Assembly (NCBI GenBank): GCA_026929865.2
Contig: CM049395.1
Location: forward strand, 34,451,501 to 34,515,500
Direction: 5' to 3'
Length of the DNA: 64,000 bases
From: Hyperoplus lanceolatus
Taxonomy: Eukaryota; Chordata; Actinopteri; Uranoscopiformes; Ammodytidae
Shown here: piece by piece, positions 39,601 through 51,499 of the stretch
How the letters are laid out: each line of letters starts with the position of its first letter
How positions within the stretch are numbered: the first letter of the stretch is position 1
Program-made: the position numbers and the translations under genes
Notes under the pieces: generated by a model
Told to the model about the DNA's origin: nothing
Seen by the model: the letters and a program-made list of their open reading frames with translations, nothing else
Database searches by the model: none

Positions 39601-41178
39601 TACCCCAACAGTGAAACATGTCCATGTCTTTTTCTGCCCCACATCCTGTGCAGTCATGAGGAGATAGTGTTGTTGCCTCTTAAACTGTCATATCTATCAG
39701 TCAAGAACAAGAGTTATACAATTGATGTTTAGCTGATTCTGAAGCAGGCCATGAAGAACAAATAAAAACTTCCAGACTTTAACCTGACCCAAAAATATCT
39801 TAGCATTTGACCCACTGGTCCTAATATTTCTGAGATCAAATGAAAAACTTACATCAAACTGCTGAGAAAGAAACTAAAGCCTCAGGATCTGAACAGCATA
39901 ATCTAATTTCAAGACCACTGAATTATTATAATGAGCCGTCCATGGATGTCGATGTGTATGTATGACAAACATTCCGTTGCCAACTTCCCTAAGGCGCTGT
40001 GTACACATACATACACTGCATGGCTTCGTGTGAGTCCACTTCACTGTTGACTGAATGATTTGGTGCAATGTGCACTCCTAGAAAGTAATTTTCTTGCTCA
40101 ACATGGGGAAGGAGGCTGTACTCACAAGACCCAATATCCAACTACAAAGGGCACAATATATAAGGCAAAAAAAGCTATTTCAGAAGAAGGTCGCACAATG
40201 TCTTGGCACATGCCAAGTAGTTTTTAGAGCTGCTACATTTGAAGGCGGAGTGAAAGTTGTGTGGCTATAGTGGTGAAGGTATTAATAAGTGGACCAGTGG
40301 GCATTTTTCCTTTAAAGTAATAGTTACATAAAAATGTCTGGCCAGTTCGTTTTCAGTCTTGCACGACATGCATGTTGTCACCGTACAGGAAAGGCTCACT
40401 ACACACTTTGGGGGTAAAGAATGTAAACAAACATGGCTTTATATATTTCAAACACAAACACATTGATAAAAATGCAATTTGAAGGTTGCTTAGAGATCCA
40501 TATTTTTACAGAAGAAAATAAAATGATTGGTCCAAAAAAATTATCAATATTGTGGTTGTGTGGCCTTAACAAAATCAACTATGGTGAGGTGCTGTACTTA
40601 TCGAGAAGCAAAACCTTTCTAACTGACCTCTCGACTTGTCCACATTTAAATGCTATATTGAGATTTCCTTTATCTTTCCACATAGGTTACGGTTTGATGT
40701 GGGTCATTCAGATTGCTTACAAACGATAAGAAGGCATTTGGCCTAAACCACAGCAAAGCGGCAGGAAAAATATTTATGTTTGATAAAGATTCAGTGATAC
40801 TGACTTTTATTTTCAGCAAGATAAAAAAAGCAGCTAGAATAACTCATAATGACCTTTGGAAACGTTACTCTTTGAAGCTATCTGCCACCTCCATAATCCT
40901 CAGAAGAAGTCAGAATGCACTTGTGTATAGAAGAAACTGAGCTCTCTCTCTCTCTCACACACAAATACACGACAAACACAAACACACACATGTCCTTTTC
41001 CACTCCTTCAGTTACATAACCTTAATGCAAAAGACAGCTTGACTAGGACATCCTGGGCTCATCTTGTGATCGTTGTTTACTTGGGCATGCTAGGGAATTC
41101 ATTCATTCATTACCATGTTGAGCTGATGACCTGTACTGTATGTCAGGAGAGATCAATCGTGTGTAAATGAAGCGCTGG

Positions 41179-41182
<4 letters not shown>
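39601..41182. other. Unassigned DNA
   Basis: No gene seen. Frames at 40433-40940 (up to 98 codons) lack domains. There is a short CT then CACAC stretch at about 40943-40990. Confidence 0.5.

Positions 41183-41239
<57 letters not shown>
41183..41239. repeat. GT microsatellite
   Basis: 28 or so uninterrupted GT units; it faces a CA array 57 bp downstream. Confidence 0.95.
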
Positions 41240-41242
<3 letters not shown>

Positions 41243-41296
41243 ATTTTGCTGCATGTCTGCTGTTTTACATGAAGAAAATCCACAAATGCCCATACG

Positions 41297-41320
41297 CACA
41301 CACACACACACACACACACA
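41297..41320. repeat. CA microsatellite, inverted partner of the GT array
   Basis: About 12 CA units. Together with the GT tract at 41183 they form an inverted repeat with a 57-bp loop. Confidence 0.9.
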
Positions 41321-43056
41321 GTCGCACACATTCAAATTTCCATCTGCAAGTTACATGACCAAGTTTACGGTAGCCTTTACTTGTCTACAATGCAGAAGAA
41401 GATGAAGAGTGAGGAAGCCCATAACAAATAAGTCAATGGAAAATGAATAGAACTTGAAGCGGTGAAAGAAACATTATATACTCTTTCATCTCTATTTAGT
41501 TTTCCTGAATTGAATCAAAAATTTAATTTTTCTTTTTATCTACAATAATATATATTATAGAAGACAATAAGACATGACATACATTAAGAATACTAGAGTT
41601 TGTAGTTACATAGAAATGAGCAAGGAATTATGACAGACATTTTTGACAGATGTAATATTTGAGTGTGTCATCATGACTTGTGGGGCGCACTTTATGTCGC
41701 AGTTGGGGTAGTTTGAAGGTTTAGTAGCGTAAATACATTACTATGCATGAAATAGCCTCAAATTTAGGTTACGTGTTCAATTGACCAAGGAGCAAACATA
41801 ATTAAAAAAAACTTCTATTGTTCAATACCCCCAATGTTGTTTTAGCCTGAATACACAGTTTGCAAAGGTTAACTGTGGTTTAATTTTCACTGTTATATGT
41901 TTGGATGAGATTGATCAATACAGGTTTGAGAAGATATACGCTTTATCTCGCAAGAATACATCACATTGGCACAATCATTTTGTGAGAAGGTCAAACATAT
42001 TTTATTCCAACTTAATGGGTGGCCACGTATATCTTACCTTATCTATTGTGACAGCAAGTGCCAAGCGAACCACCTCTGGACCACAGTGAATGGGAAGTCC
42101 TTGGCCCGGTCATGGAGAGGCATCCTTGGCAGGAGACCCATAATCCCTTGTTAGGGCCATCTGCTTCCCCCACAGTCTGTTGCCCTGTCCAACCTTAGCA
42201 CAACCATGAGTATGGTCCAGCTTGTGATGCTGCAGCCATGTCCAGCCTGGAGGTTCCTCTGCAGCATGACAGGACAACATGCCTTCATTCTAGTGTGTCA
42301 TCAGTGTTTTGTTGTATAAGGTGTGGAACCAGCTCCAGGGTGCGATTGTATCCTACTTGCAGCTTGTGTCCCTTAAACGGCCGTCCACATTTTCAGCAAC
42401 TGTTCACAGTTGGTTGTTCTTTGTCTTGTGAATGATAAATTATAACTTCTATAACTTTGATCTGTGAAATGATGATATCTGTCATGATAATGTCAGCTGA
42501 ACCGGATCAACACCTGTGTCATATTTATTAATGGATAAAGCAGGTGGAATAATAACCTAATACTTAACATGTTTGTGGCAGGGCAACAGAGCAGAGCTGC
42601 TCCATGCGTGGCTGTGTGCTTAGAAACTGAGACGTTGAGTAGCTGGGAACATAAATGAGCATGTATAGGTTGTTAGGTTCTTCTCACTTTTTAATAGTTT
42701 GAATAAAACAGATAGAGATGTTAGAGAGAGACTTTGACCAGAGTTAGGCTACTATTGTCACTAAGAACTGTTCATACTCAAAGTTAAATTAGTCATCTTA
42801 ATCAGTTATATGGGGTTAAGCTGTACAGTTTGAATGAAGCCCACATATAGTTCCTTAACAAAGTGTAGCCTACAATAACTTAACTATGGTTAAATGAGGT
42901 CCTGTCTGCTTCAAAATAAAAGTAATCTCACTTTTCGTCCATTAATTGCTTCTAATGTGAAGCTACGGCCCAGAGAAAAAGTGTGTGTGACTTGTTGTCA
43001 GTAGTGATGGCTTGTCCACTCACAAAGTTGTAATGGAGGCGGTCCGTGTGTGATGG
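41321..43056. other. Unassigned DNA
   Basis: No intact gene. The 42.0-42.4 kb stretch has short plus-strand frames and looks less AT-rich than its surroundings, but I cannot match it to a family. Confidence 0.45.
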
Positions 43057-43181
43057 TGCGTTCCAGTTACATCAAAACATATCGGAAGTCGGAGGTCGGA
43101 ACTGGGAGTGACGTCACCCCCGACCTGCTTGCGTTCCAGTTACTTGATAGTCAGAACTCGGGAAAAAAAGTGAGAAGAACG

Positions 43182-43297
43182 ATGGATGCCCGAAGAAAAG
43201 CTGTTGTCGTTTTAGCTCTTGCCGAGTACAAGAAACTACAAGAAAAATATGCAGTCCACTTCAAAAACATGACAGAACATGACAGTAAACGCAGAAA
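43182..43297 (+). CDS. Short first exon, Harbinger-transposase-like N-terminus
   Basis: Starts at ATG 43182 (MDARRKAVVVLALAEYKKLQ) and continues through EKYAVHF to SKRRK, where a good donor GTATGT follows (43298). The basic, leucine-rich start resembles the N-termini of fish HARBI1-like nuclease genes; this is recognition by memory, not a measured match. No downstream nuclease exons are visible before 44.5 kb, where the opposite gene ends, so the catalytic part is lost. It lies about 125 bp inside the left inverted repeat, where a transposon's own first exon would be expected. Confidence 0.4.
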
Positions 43298-45242
43298 GTA
43301 TGTCTGTTTGTTTTGATAAATGTTGTTTTCTGTTTAGTTTATACGGCTAACGGGATATTTCATTGGAGTTTTGTTTCAATTTACCGTGCATCAGAATAAA
43401 CGGGTACAACCATACAACAACTTCAATGAGAAATCCCGTTATCTTTACTTTAGACACAATAACAATGGGTTATGACCGGTTTCAATTAGGCGACTTGAAT
43501 ATTTAAAATAAAATAAAAACATCACGTCTTGCATTTCTTGTTGTGGCTGGGCTGATTTTTGCCATCAACTGTCAACCGTGGTGGAGGCCGGCTCACCTTA
43601 TTAAAATAGCCTCTTTGGTCTGAAAAGAGAGCGAGATAAAAAAAAAATCGTATCGTTATTTTCTTATAAGCCTAGGTGTAATGCTGATTGACAAAAAGCC
43701 TCTGACTCAAGTTTGATTAGCATAGGCTACCTGTTTCACTGTCATTTATTGTTCAATTGGTTGTGTTGGTAACACATTATAATACAGAAGATTGCTACTG
43801 TTTTTGGGTTTGCTATTGGCTCACTGCAAACCAGGGCCTGTTTAGTTACGAGTGTATTAGGTAGCCTACACCTTGATCAAACAAAATAATGCAGTCAATT
43901 GTTTTTTATGAGGATGTAGTAGGCAGGACCTATGTGTACTGTGTCATACAGTTGAAGCATTCGTTATTTGCAAAAACTTAATTTCAAATAAGATAAAAAC
44001 ATCCCCAACCCAAATTTTTCTAATTATTTCAAAATGAAGCAACTTATACAGTCATAGTACTTAAATAGTACTTTAATATATTCTATAGAATTGTATTCTT
44101 TATTTTAACCTCACTTTTTTTTTCTGACTTAGGATACTTATACAGTGGTTGAAACAAAGGTTTCAAAAGCACTTGCCCATAGTGCAAGTGTAGGTCATGT
44201 TTGACTTGCCCGAATGTAATGTTCACTTGCCCAAATAAAAACAAAAACGATTAAACAGTTATGGAGAGTATAATTTAATCATAACTTTTTACATAAAACC
44301 AACAACAATTCATGTAGCCTACATATCATACAGCCAAGCAACGACACACAGACAGAACTGTGAAATGAACTATCAATTGAAAAATAAAATATTTATAATA
44401 TATATACATCATGAAACAAAAGATTTAAATAGCTTATTTTTTTAACTTGCATATCAAAATTACACACAACATACAGAACTAACTTAAACTACAACATAAT
44501 GTACAAGGTGTACTTAATCCTCCTCTTCCTTCTCCTCCTCTGACACCAGTTCCTGAACCCCTTGTTGACTAGTTGTAGGTCGTCTTATTCTTTTTGAGGA
44601 TCCCCACCAACGCTGAATGGCAGCATCAGCGTCGAATGAGTCCTCAGGTGGACCCATGATGCTGAGGAACATCAGCATCTGGAGCTGGGTGGGTGTCAGC
44701 CTGGATCTTTGGTCCGATTTGATCCGCTTCATTGAGGCAAATCCTCTTTCACACCCTGCAGTGCTCACTGGGAGGACCAGGTACACCGCCATCAGATGGG
44801 CCAAGGCCTTGAACCTGGTCTTCTTTTCCTCTTAAAATAGAAAAGGTTATTTTATTATTAATATTATATTTTAAAACTGGGGCACTAAATCTGACTGTGG
44901 CTTTACTTCTTATAATCAAGAATTTTCAACATACCACACTGCAGGATGCCCAAAAAGAGCTCACTGATTGTGCTGTGAGTCCGACTCCTTGCATGCGACT
45001 TGTAAAGTGCAAAGTCAGCTTCTGCCTCCTCACAGCTGGTCCCAGCCCTCTCAAGGAGTTTCTTGTAATGCTGTGCCACCTTCCTGAACTGTTCCTTCCC
45101 GAATACCCCAAGGTCCTCTCTGGACGTAGGCCAACGGGAAGGATCCAGTACCGCAAACTGTGCCACCACACTGTCCTCCTGCAGGTCCTTCAGCCTCTCC
45201 TCGAGGTGTGTGATTATGGAGTCTGTTAAGAGTAGAGCAGTG

Positions 45243-45243
<1 letters not shown>

Positions 45244-45323
<80 letters not shown>
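45244..45323. repeat. ATT trinucleotide microsatellite (about 80 bp)
   Basis: Pure ATT/TTA repeat in an intron of the hAT-type gene. Poly-Ile and poly-Asn frames over it are artefacts. Confidence 0.95.
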
Positions 45324-48300
45324 TGTATTAATAAAAGTGATTTTATAAGTGCACAAAGGTTGATTTATTTACTGTATTATATAAATTCAGTTTTATTAGC
45401 CATCAAATCTTTAAGTGAAACATTACCTATGACTTCCTTTCTCGTGATGAGAAGTGTCGTGGTCCCCACTTTGTGGAGTTTCACTCCCCTGTAGGTCCCT
45501 GTACTCTCCACATCCTGGGCCACCTTTGACACCTCCGGGCCCATGCTGGATTTGAGCTCCACCAGGTTTAGAAAGCACCTGAAAGATAAAAGAGAAATCG
45601 CTGACATGCCTGACTCAAAACAGAGAGGTGCTCCAGGACATCACACATAAAGTGCATGAAGAGAACACTTTCGTGATTGAGGAGGAGGGAGAGAACCTTC
45701 TTTGCTCGTCCAGACACTGAAGGAGATGGTTTTGGGGAGCGCTCAGGACTGGCCATATCTTCAAAGTGGGCCACTAAGACCCTGTGGCTGTTACACACGA
45801 TCTGAAACAATAGTTATGTCAAAGATTTTTATATCCGTTCATAAGTTGAAAATCTGTTAAATGCCAAATGCAACTAACAAAAGCATATAATGATTAAATA
45901 ATGGTTTGTATAATACCTTAACAGCACGATAAACATACGGCAGCCATCGAGCGCCACGGAGTGTAGTGGGCCTCAGGACTTTCTCCTCCAGTGCCTCAGC
46001 AATAAAATGGAGCTCCCTTATTGCTTTAGGGGAGTAGAGGTATTGGTCATATAAATGAACCAACACCTCCTGTAAATTTGCCATCTTGGGGTTTTCCTTG
46101 ATCGCCCCCACCACACCGAGCTCCAATCTGTGGGCTGTACAATGGATCGAAACTAAGTGCTCCACCTCTTGCTTGAGTCGGGCTGCCACCCCCGACTTGG
46201 AACCCAGGTTGACTGCAGCCCCATCACTGCCGAACCCCACCAGCCTGGCTTTCCAGTCACTCACTCCTGCCTCGTCCATGCCTACAACAGAAGCACATTA
46301 TTTCTAGAGATAAAAAATTGTATATTTGACTTTTTTACTTATTTTTGCATAAATATAGCCTTTACATAAGTTGCTTTACAAATAATATATAAAATATTTT
46401 TTATGACCAGGCTACACAAATGTACTCACAAGTTTCAACAGCCTCCAAGACAGCCGCTGCATGAGCATGTCTTACTGCATGGATGCCCACATAAATATTC
46501 TTTGGGCCCCCTGCAGCCAAGAGCCTCACAAATACCACTTTGTTCTCCATCCTGGCAGAATCTGTGGCCCCATCAATCATAATGGAGAGATACCTAGCCT
46601 TGTTTATGGTCTGGACTAGTTTCTTCTGCTCTATCTCGAAAATTCCTCCAAGGAATCTAATTAAATAAAAATAAAATGTACTTTGACATAGACACTTTCA
46701 TCCAAAGCTGTGCCTTTAATCTTATCTATTTATATTCTAAATGTTTTTGTTGAAACTATTAAGCATGATTCATTTTCAGTGTTTAAATAACCACTATAAA
46801 TTACATTTATTTATATGGAATATGTATAAGTAATTATGAATTGCTATTAGAAAGTCAATCAATATATATTTTCTTAAGAAATAATTTACCTCTTGCATGC
46901 ATTATTGCTATTATAGCAATCGGACACCTTGCCGCCTGTTCTGGCAACCAGAGCACGGAGATGGGGGAATTCCGTGAACGGCTGCTCTCTTTTTGCTACA
47001 TAATATGCAATGTGCATGTTATTGACCATCTTCTCCCAGAGTTTTTCCTCCAACCGCAGAACACCCCTCATGACCGGAGGCAGCGGTGCGTCACCTCTAA
47101 GTGATGCACGCTGTTGCGCGTTCTCACAGAGGAGATGGCGCTTGCTCTGGCCGTGAGCTTTAAATATGGGTTGTCTGAATGACTGGCACCCATTAAACAA
47201 TGATGCTGTCCTGTAAATACATTTGAATTCCAGTAAATGTAACGTTAATGCCAACGTAATTAGGCTATGTTTACCATTAGTTGTAAAATAGAAGTCTTAC
47301 CGGTCGGCAATGGCAGGGAACTCCCTGCAGACTTTGCACAGGAGAACGCTCTCTTCTGCATTGCGCTGCACCCAGGGAAATTCAACCTTCCAGTCATCAA
47401 CAAACTTACGTTTGCGGGTTGTTTCGTATTTTTTCGGAGCGCTTGGTCGTGCTGCAGAATCTAGAAGGGGAGGATGCTTCTGGTTTTACGCTATCCTGGG
47501 GAGCTGAGGCTGTGGACACTAATGCCTCTGGCATCCGCACCTCTAGCCCTGCTGCTGTCCCAACCACAGGGAAGACCACATCGTGTTTATCAGCCAGAAG
47601 GTCATCCATTTCGCGGTAGAACTGGAACAGCATGGTTCCCTTCCCGGTGGAGCGGTTATTATCTTTTACCTTTTTGTATGCATCCACTAGTGTGTGTCAC
47701 TTTCTGGCGACCTTGTCCGGGCAGAAGGTCTGTTCGAAATGGCCACCCAACTTCTGTGCTGCCTCCTTCCACAGCATTTTTTTTATTTGATCGGGCAATC
47801 TTCAACCTCAAATTGAGGTCCTGGAGGGTTTTGGGCAGCCCCTCACCCTCAGCTGCAAGATTCTCCCGCATCAGGTCAATAAGGAACAATGTATGTTCCT
47901 TATTGAAGCCCTCATTGGCTGGGGCTGGTAATGGGGCTGGTGATGGGCTGGAGGCTGGGTCCTCGTTTTCATTCCAACTGTCTAAATCAACAGGTTAGCT
48001 AGGACTTAAAAAGAAACACAATTATTTCTAATATTATGACGATTCCTAACCTGCTAGGGTATGAAACTCACCATGTCCAATCATCTTGATCCTTATATTC
48101 AAGTCCTTATCTAGGAAATATGTGCTCCTGTCAGCATCAGTTTGGTACAGAGGACCGAGGAAGGGAATTGTTCTCATCTCATCCATGAACATGGCAGCAT
48201 CTTTATCTAAATAGACTTTAAAAAAGGACAAACATAGGCCTAGTTAACATCACATCATGATAGATGTCTACAATGAAATCATTATTTATATTACAATATT

Positions 48301-48470
48301 GGAGCACAACAGTGCCTCTCCATGCTCAGCCACACACTAACTGCCTACACAATTTAAAAAATAACCCATGAAAATAAAACGGCTAAATAAACACTAAGCT
48401 GTTTTAACCATTGTTTACCGATGTATTAGTCAGAATCTATTTTAAATACATCCAAATGGAGCATGTACAG

Positions 48471-49863
48471 AGGGGTATACTACAAAGCAAACTCAACAGA
48501 GCCAGACTCTCTTTTTTTGATCTGGTTCAACATAACACATACCCTCGCTCAGAGCTAACCAGTATCACGAAGGACGTTATCAACCTCTTATGTTGAACGA
48601 GGGTTTCAGCTTCAGGCTCTGTGCGCGTCCCCATAAGAGGGGGCGTTTGACCGTCATTTGACTCTGCTTCCGCACAGACTGGACTGATCTTGTGCCGCTA
48701 ACTTTACACAAAAGCACTGATTGTGAGCAGCTGAGTAAAACAAAAGTGTGTCGCCAACTTCATTCAAGAGGAAGAGTTTGTCAGTCTGAATCATTACAGC
48801 AGAAAACAGAGAGCCGAAAAAAACTCTTACTGCAAATAGGCTAAGGAGAGTGGAATGCTGCCAGCATGGAAATTATTTATTTATCTTGCCGATCGTTCTC
48901 GCAGTGCGTAACGTGACATTATAAAACAATGAAACGTGGAACTCGGATTTAAACACTATACCATTTAGCCTAATATATATAGGCTACTTTGCTATATAGC
49001 ACTACGCCTATAGTCCCACACTTAAGAATGTAATTTAAGTCTGACACTGTCCCCAAATGAATAGCCTATGGAAAATCATTTAGTTTTGGGCCACATCATA
49101 ATGAATACAATTTTAATTTAGACTATTAGTCTTTTATTTGAATCTTGCAAATACCAATAGGCCTACATTAAAAAACCTGTAGTCTGGATTTTTCGGACAA
49201 ATATGAATCTACTGTGAGAAGCTTAACCTGCGAGTCTGCAGCGATGTCCGAACTGTGACAGCTGTCACCTGTCACGTCCCAACTGTAATCGCTACTGATG
49301 AAAAGAAAGAAGCCCACAGTGAAATAATGTTGCAACCTGTGATTTTATAGAACGCTTTATTAAGAGCCAGTGTGTGTAGATCGCCAGGTAAAACCATTTG
49401 AGGTGAGAGCATAGAGTGGCGCTGCATACAGTAGGCTATAGGTGTGGGCTATTTTACATTTTCAATAACTGTATGCATGTGGCAAAAAGCCGCAGCGCGA
49501 TGTTACAGTTCACTCTGTAAGCCTAATGTCACAGCTTCGTTTCGTTCATTAACTTACTGATCAATAAGTTTAGATGTAACAGTTTCCTCAGTGAGAATGT
49601 AGCGCTCAGACAATATTGTCAGGTCCGCGGGATTTCTAAATGTGAAGTTTCTTTGAAGGGCAGCGCTCTAAAAGCCGAATTTAAGCTCAAACTCTGAAAC
49701 AAAAACTGCTCTGAGCAGGTTTGCCGTGCAGCCTCTGTTACCACGGTGATCTAGCCAGGTAAAAAGAGAGCCACCTTTCGTGATACTGAAAATTCTGGCT
49801 TTAGACCGCTTTAGACTCAACAGACCTCGCTCAGCCCTTAATCTCGCTTCGTAGTATACCCCT
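48471..49863. mobile_element. TIR element nested in the composite transposon
   Basis: The ends read AGGGGTATACTAC on both strands (48471 and, inverted, 49863), followed by similar AAAGC/GAAGC and CAACAGA text. 1393 bp with no transposase. Ends of this type (GGGGTAT..TAC.AAGC) occur in several fish DNA-transposon groups; I do not assign a superfamily because the flanking bases (CATGTACAG left, CATGTCATG right) give no clear duplication. It lies in the intron between the first two exons of the minus-strand gene. Confidence 0.7.
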
Positions 49864-50355
49864 CATGTCATGTCAACCTTTTCCGCCATCGTTTAATGCA
49901 GAACAATCGAAACTTTAAACATTGTTTAAAGAAAGTAGCCTATAACATTGGCCGCTTAATCGCTACAACCCAGGTTGACAGTTGTAGCAATCACCTCGGG
50001 TTAGCCGTTGGTTAGCCGTTGTTAGCTTAACAGTTAATAACAACGCTCTGTGGTACTTTGAGCTTCTTCATATCGTTTAATATTTCCTGACAATTAAACG
50101 TACAGATTTAAGAGAGGCAGTATCGTGGGTACGGGTACTTTTGCGTGACATAAATAATACATAAGAGCTAAAATGTTATATTACAGCTGTGTTTACTTAC
50201 TGTTAATTCGCGGAGCAGCCATCTTTATTGTTGATGTCGGGGTTGTCTACTTGTCTCCGACTTTCCGAGTAGGAAATCCGACTTCAGGGGGCGTTCCATT
50301 CTAAATTTCCGACTTTGAAGTCGGACATCCGAGTTCCCAGTACAACTGGAACGCA

Positions 50356-51497
50356 ACGCAACGTACTGTGAAGAGTTTTGTGGCTGATTCAGAGCACAGA
50401 CGGGTTCGTGCAGATAAAGGCATAATGAGGAAGTTTTCTGCCAGACAAATTCATTGGATTAGGAGAGCAGCTGCTAAAATGCCATTACAAAGCAGCAGAC
50501 AGGTATTTGAAGCCGCTGGTGCCGCTGGAGTCCCGCAAACCTCAAGGTGTAGGATCCTCCAGAGGTTTGCAGCTGTGCATAAACCAATTATTCGGCCACC
50601 CCTCAACAATGCTGAAAGCAGAAACGGTTGCACTGGGCTCAGAAATACATGAAGACTAATTTTTAAACAGTCTTGTTTACTGATGAGTGCTGTGCAGCCC
50701 TGGATGGTCCAGATGGATGGAGTAGTGGATCGTTGGTGAATGGCCACCATGTCCCAACAAGGCTGCGACGTCAGCAAGGAAAATGACCTCTGCAAAGTAT
50801 GTTGAGTTTCTGAATGACCACTTTCTTCCGTGGTACAAAAATAAGAACTGTGCCTTCCGTAGAAAAATCATCTTCATGAATGACAATGCACCATCTCATG
50901 CAGCAAAGAATACCTCTGTGTCATTGGCTGCTATGGGCATAAAATGAGAGAACCTCATGGTATGGCTCCAATCTTCCCCTGACCTCAACCCTATTGAGAA
51001 CCTTTGGAGCATCCTTGAGCAAAAGATCTATGCGGTTGGGAGGCAGTTCACATCAAAACAGCAATTATGGGAGGCTATTCTGGCATCCTGCAAAGATATT
51101 CAAGCAGAAACTCTCCAAAAACTCACAAGTTCAATGGATGCAAGAATTGTGAAGGTGATATCAAAGAGGGTTGGCCTGTTAAGATGTTTTTGATTGAAAT
51201 AGTTTTTGATTTCACTAAATATAACCTCCACATTCTGCAAATTCTACAAATAGCCATTTTTAGTTCTTCACAACCTATAAAATGTTTTGAAACTCTGTTG
51301 TGCATAATAATTTGGAACGGTGCATTTTGAGTTTTTTATTTAAAAAAAATACTGTTATCATTGGGAGGTTTGTTCAATAAAATTTGAATCATACTCTAAC
51401 GGTTGATGACTTGAAAATTATACTGACTGTCATTTGCATCGACTATTTAGGAAAATCTGGGAAAAATATAATTTGCATAATAATTTGGAACGCACTG
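50356..51497 (+). mobile_element. Tc1-like element, left end missing (DD37E type)
   Basis: The right end reads inward from CAGTGCGTTCCAAATTATTA at 51497, with TA at 51498-51499 as expected for Tc1/mariner. No matching left end is present: the composite element at 43057-50355 meets it at about 50356. The transposase is described separately. The junction may come from recombination, or from insertion of the composite element into the Tc1 5' part. Confidence 0.75.
50368..51193 (+). pseudogene. Tc1/mariner transposase, DD37E spacing, broken
   Basis: The N-terminal helix-turn-helix region is partial (ARQIHWIRRAAAKMPLQSSR, then SRCRILQRFA). The first catalytic Asp is in LFTDECCAALDG (about 50677), the second in FMNDNAPSH (about 50882) and the Glu in SPDLNPIENLW (about 50996). 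Counting codons, 37 residues separate the second Asp and the Glu, so it is DD37E and not the usual DD34E; the TRT group of fish Tc1-like elements has that spacing, from memory. Damage: the N-terminus is cut off, a frame change lies near 50.63-50.67 kb, an internal deletion removes the segment between the first and second Asp (only about 65 residues remain there), and a TGA lies at 50945-50947. Confidence 0.75.
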
Positions 51498-51499
51498 TA

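Larger units (their letters stand above)
44514..50222 (-). pseudogene. Multi-exon chimeric gene: Myb/SANT-like domain plus hAT transposase
   Basis: About ten minus-strand exons can be placed by frames and splice sites: 50201-50222 (MAAPRIN, GTAAGT donor), 48072-48215, 47301-47981, 46890-47210, 46430-46656, 45917-46281, 45610-45801, 45427-45578, 44935-45222 and 44514-44830. The third holds a Myb/SANT-like region (LFLIDLMRENL near its start; DAYKKVKDNN), then a linker and a CxxC zinc-finger-like VLLCKVCREFP. Later exons give a hAT core: IMIDGATDSA, GFGSDGAAVNLG, CTAHRLEL, GARWLP, and a C-terminal GCERGFASMKRIKSDQRSRL with an acidic tail. This is like fish ZNF862-type hAT proteins, about 900 codons in all. 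Visible damage: a one-base shift and a TGA in the Myb part (about 47.70-47.79 kb), a shift in an A run near 47.43 kb, and a GC in place of a GT donor near 45.609. Confidence 0.65.
43057..50355. mobile_element. 7.3-kb composite transposon, Harbinger-like ends around a hAT-type gene
   Basis: The outer edges are a perfect 12-bp inverted repeat (TGCGTTCCAGTT at 43057, mirrored at 50355). Near both ends lie several copies of GTCGGA / TCCGAC words and a repeated GCGTTCCA (43130 and about 50290). The element carries a short first exon on the plus strand next to its left end and a long multi-exon gene on the minus strand starting next to its right end, so the two genes converge. A second TIR element (48471-49863) sits in the first intron of the minus gene. 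A hAT-style end CAGTGGTTGAAA at 44143 lies just past the last minus exon, so a hAT may have been captured. No target duplication is clear at the outer edges, and the right edge runs straight into a truncated Tc1 element. Confidence 0.6.

Noticed and set aside
45051-45494. Poly-Asn and poly-Ile frames
   Set aside because: They come from the ATT trinucleotide repeat in an intron.
47474-47998. Plus-strand frame of 174 codons
   Set aside because: It lies opposite the Myb/SANT-like exon and has no recognisable content of its own.
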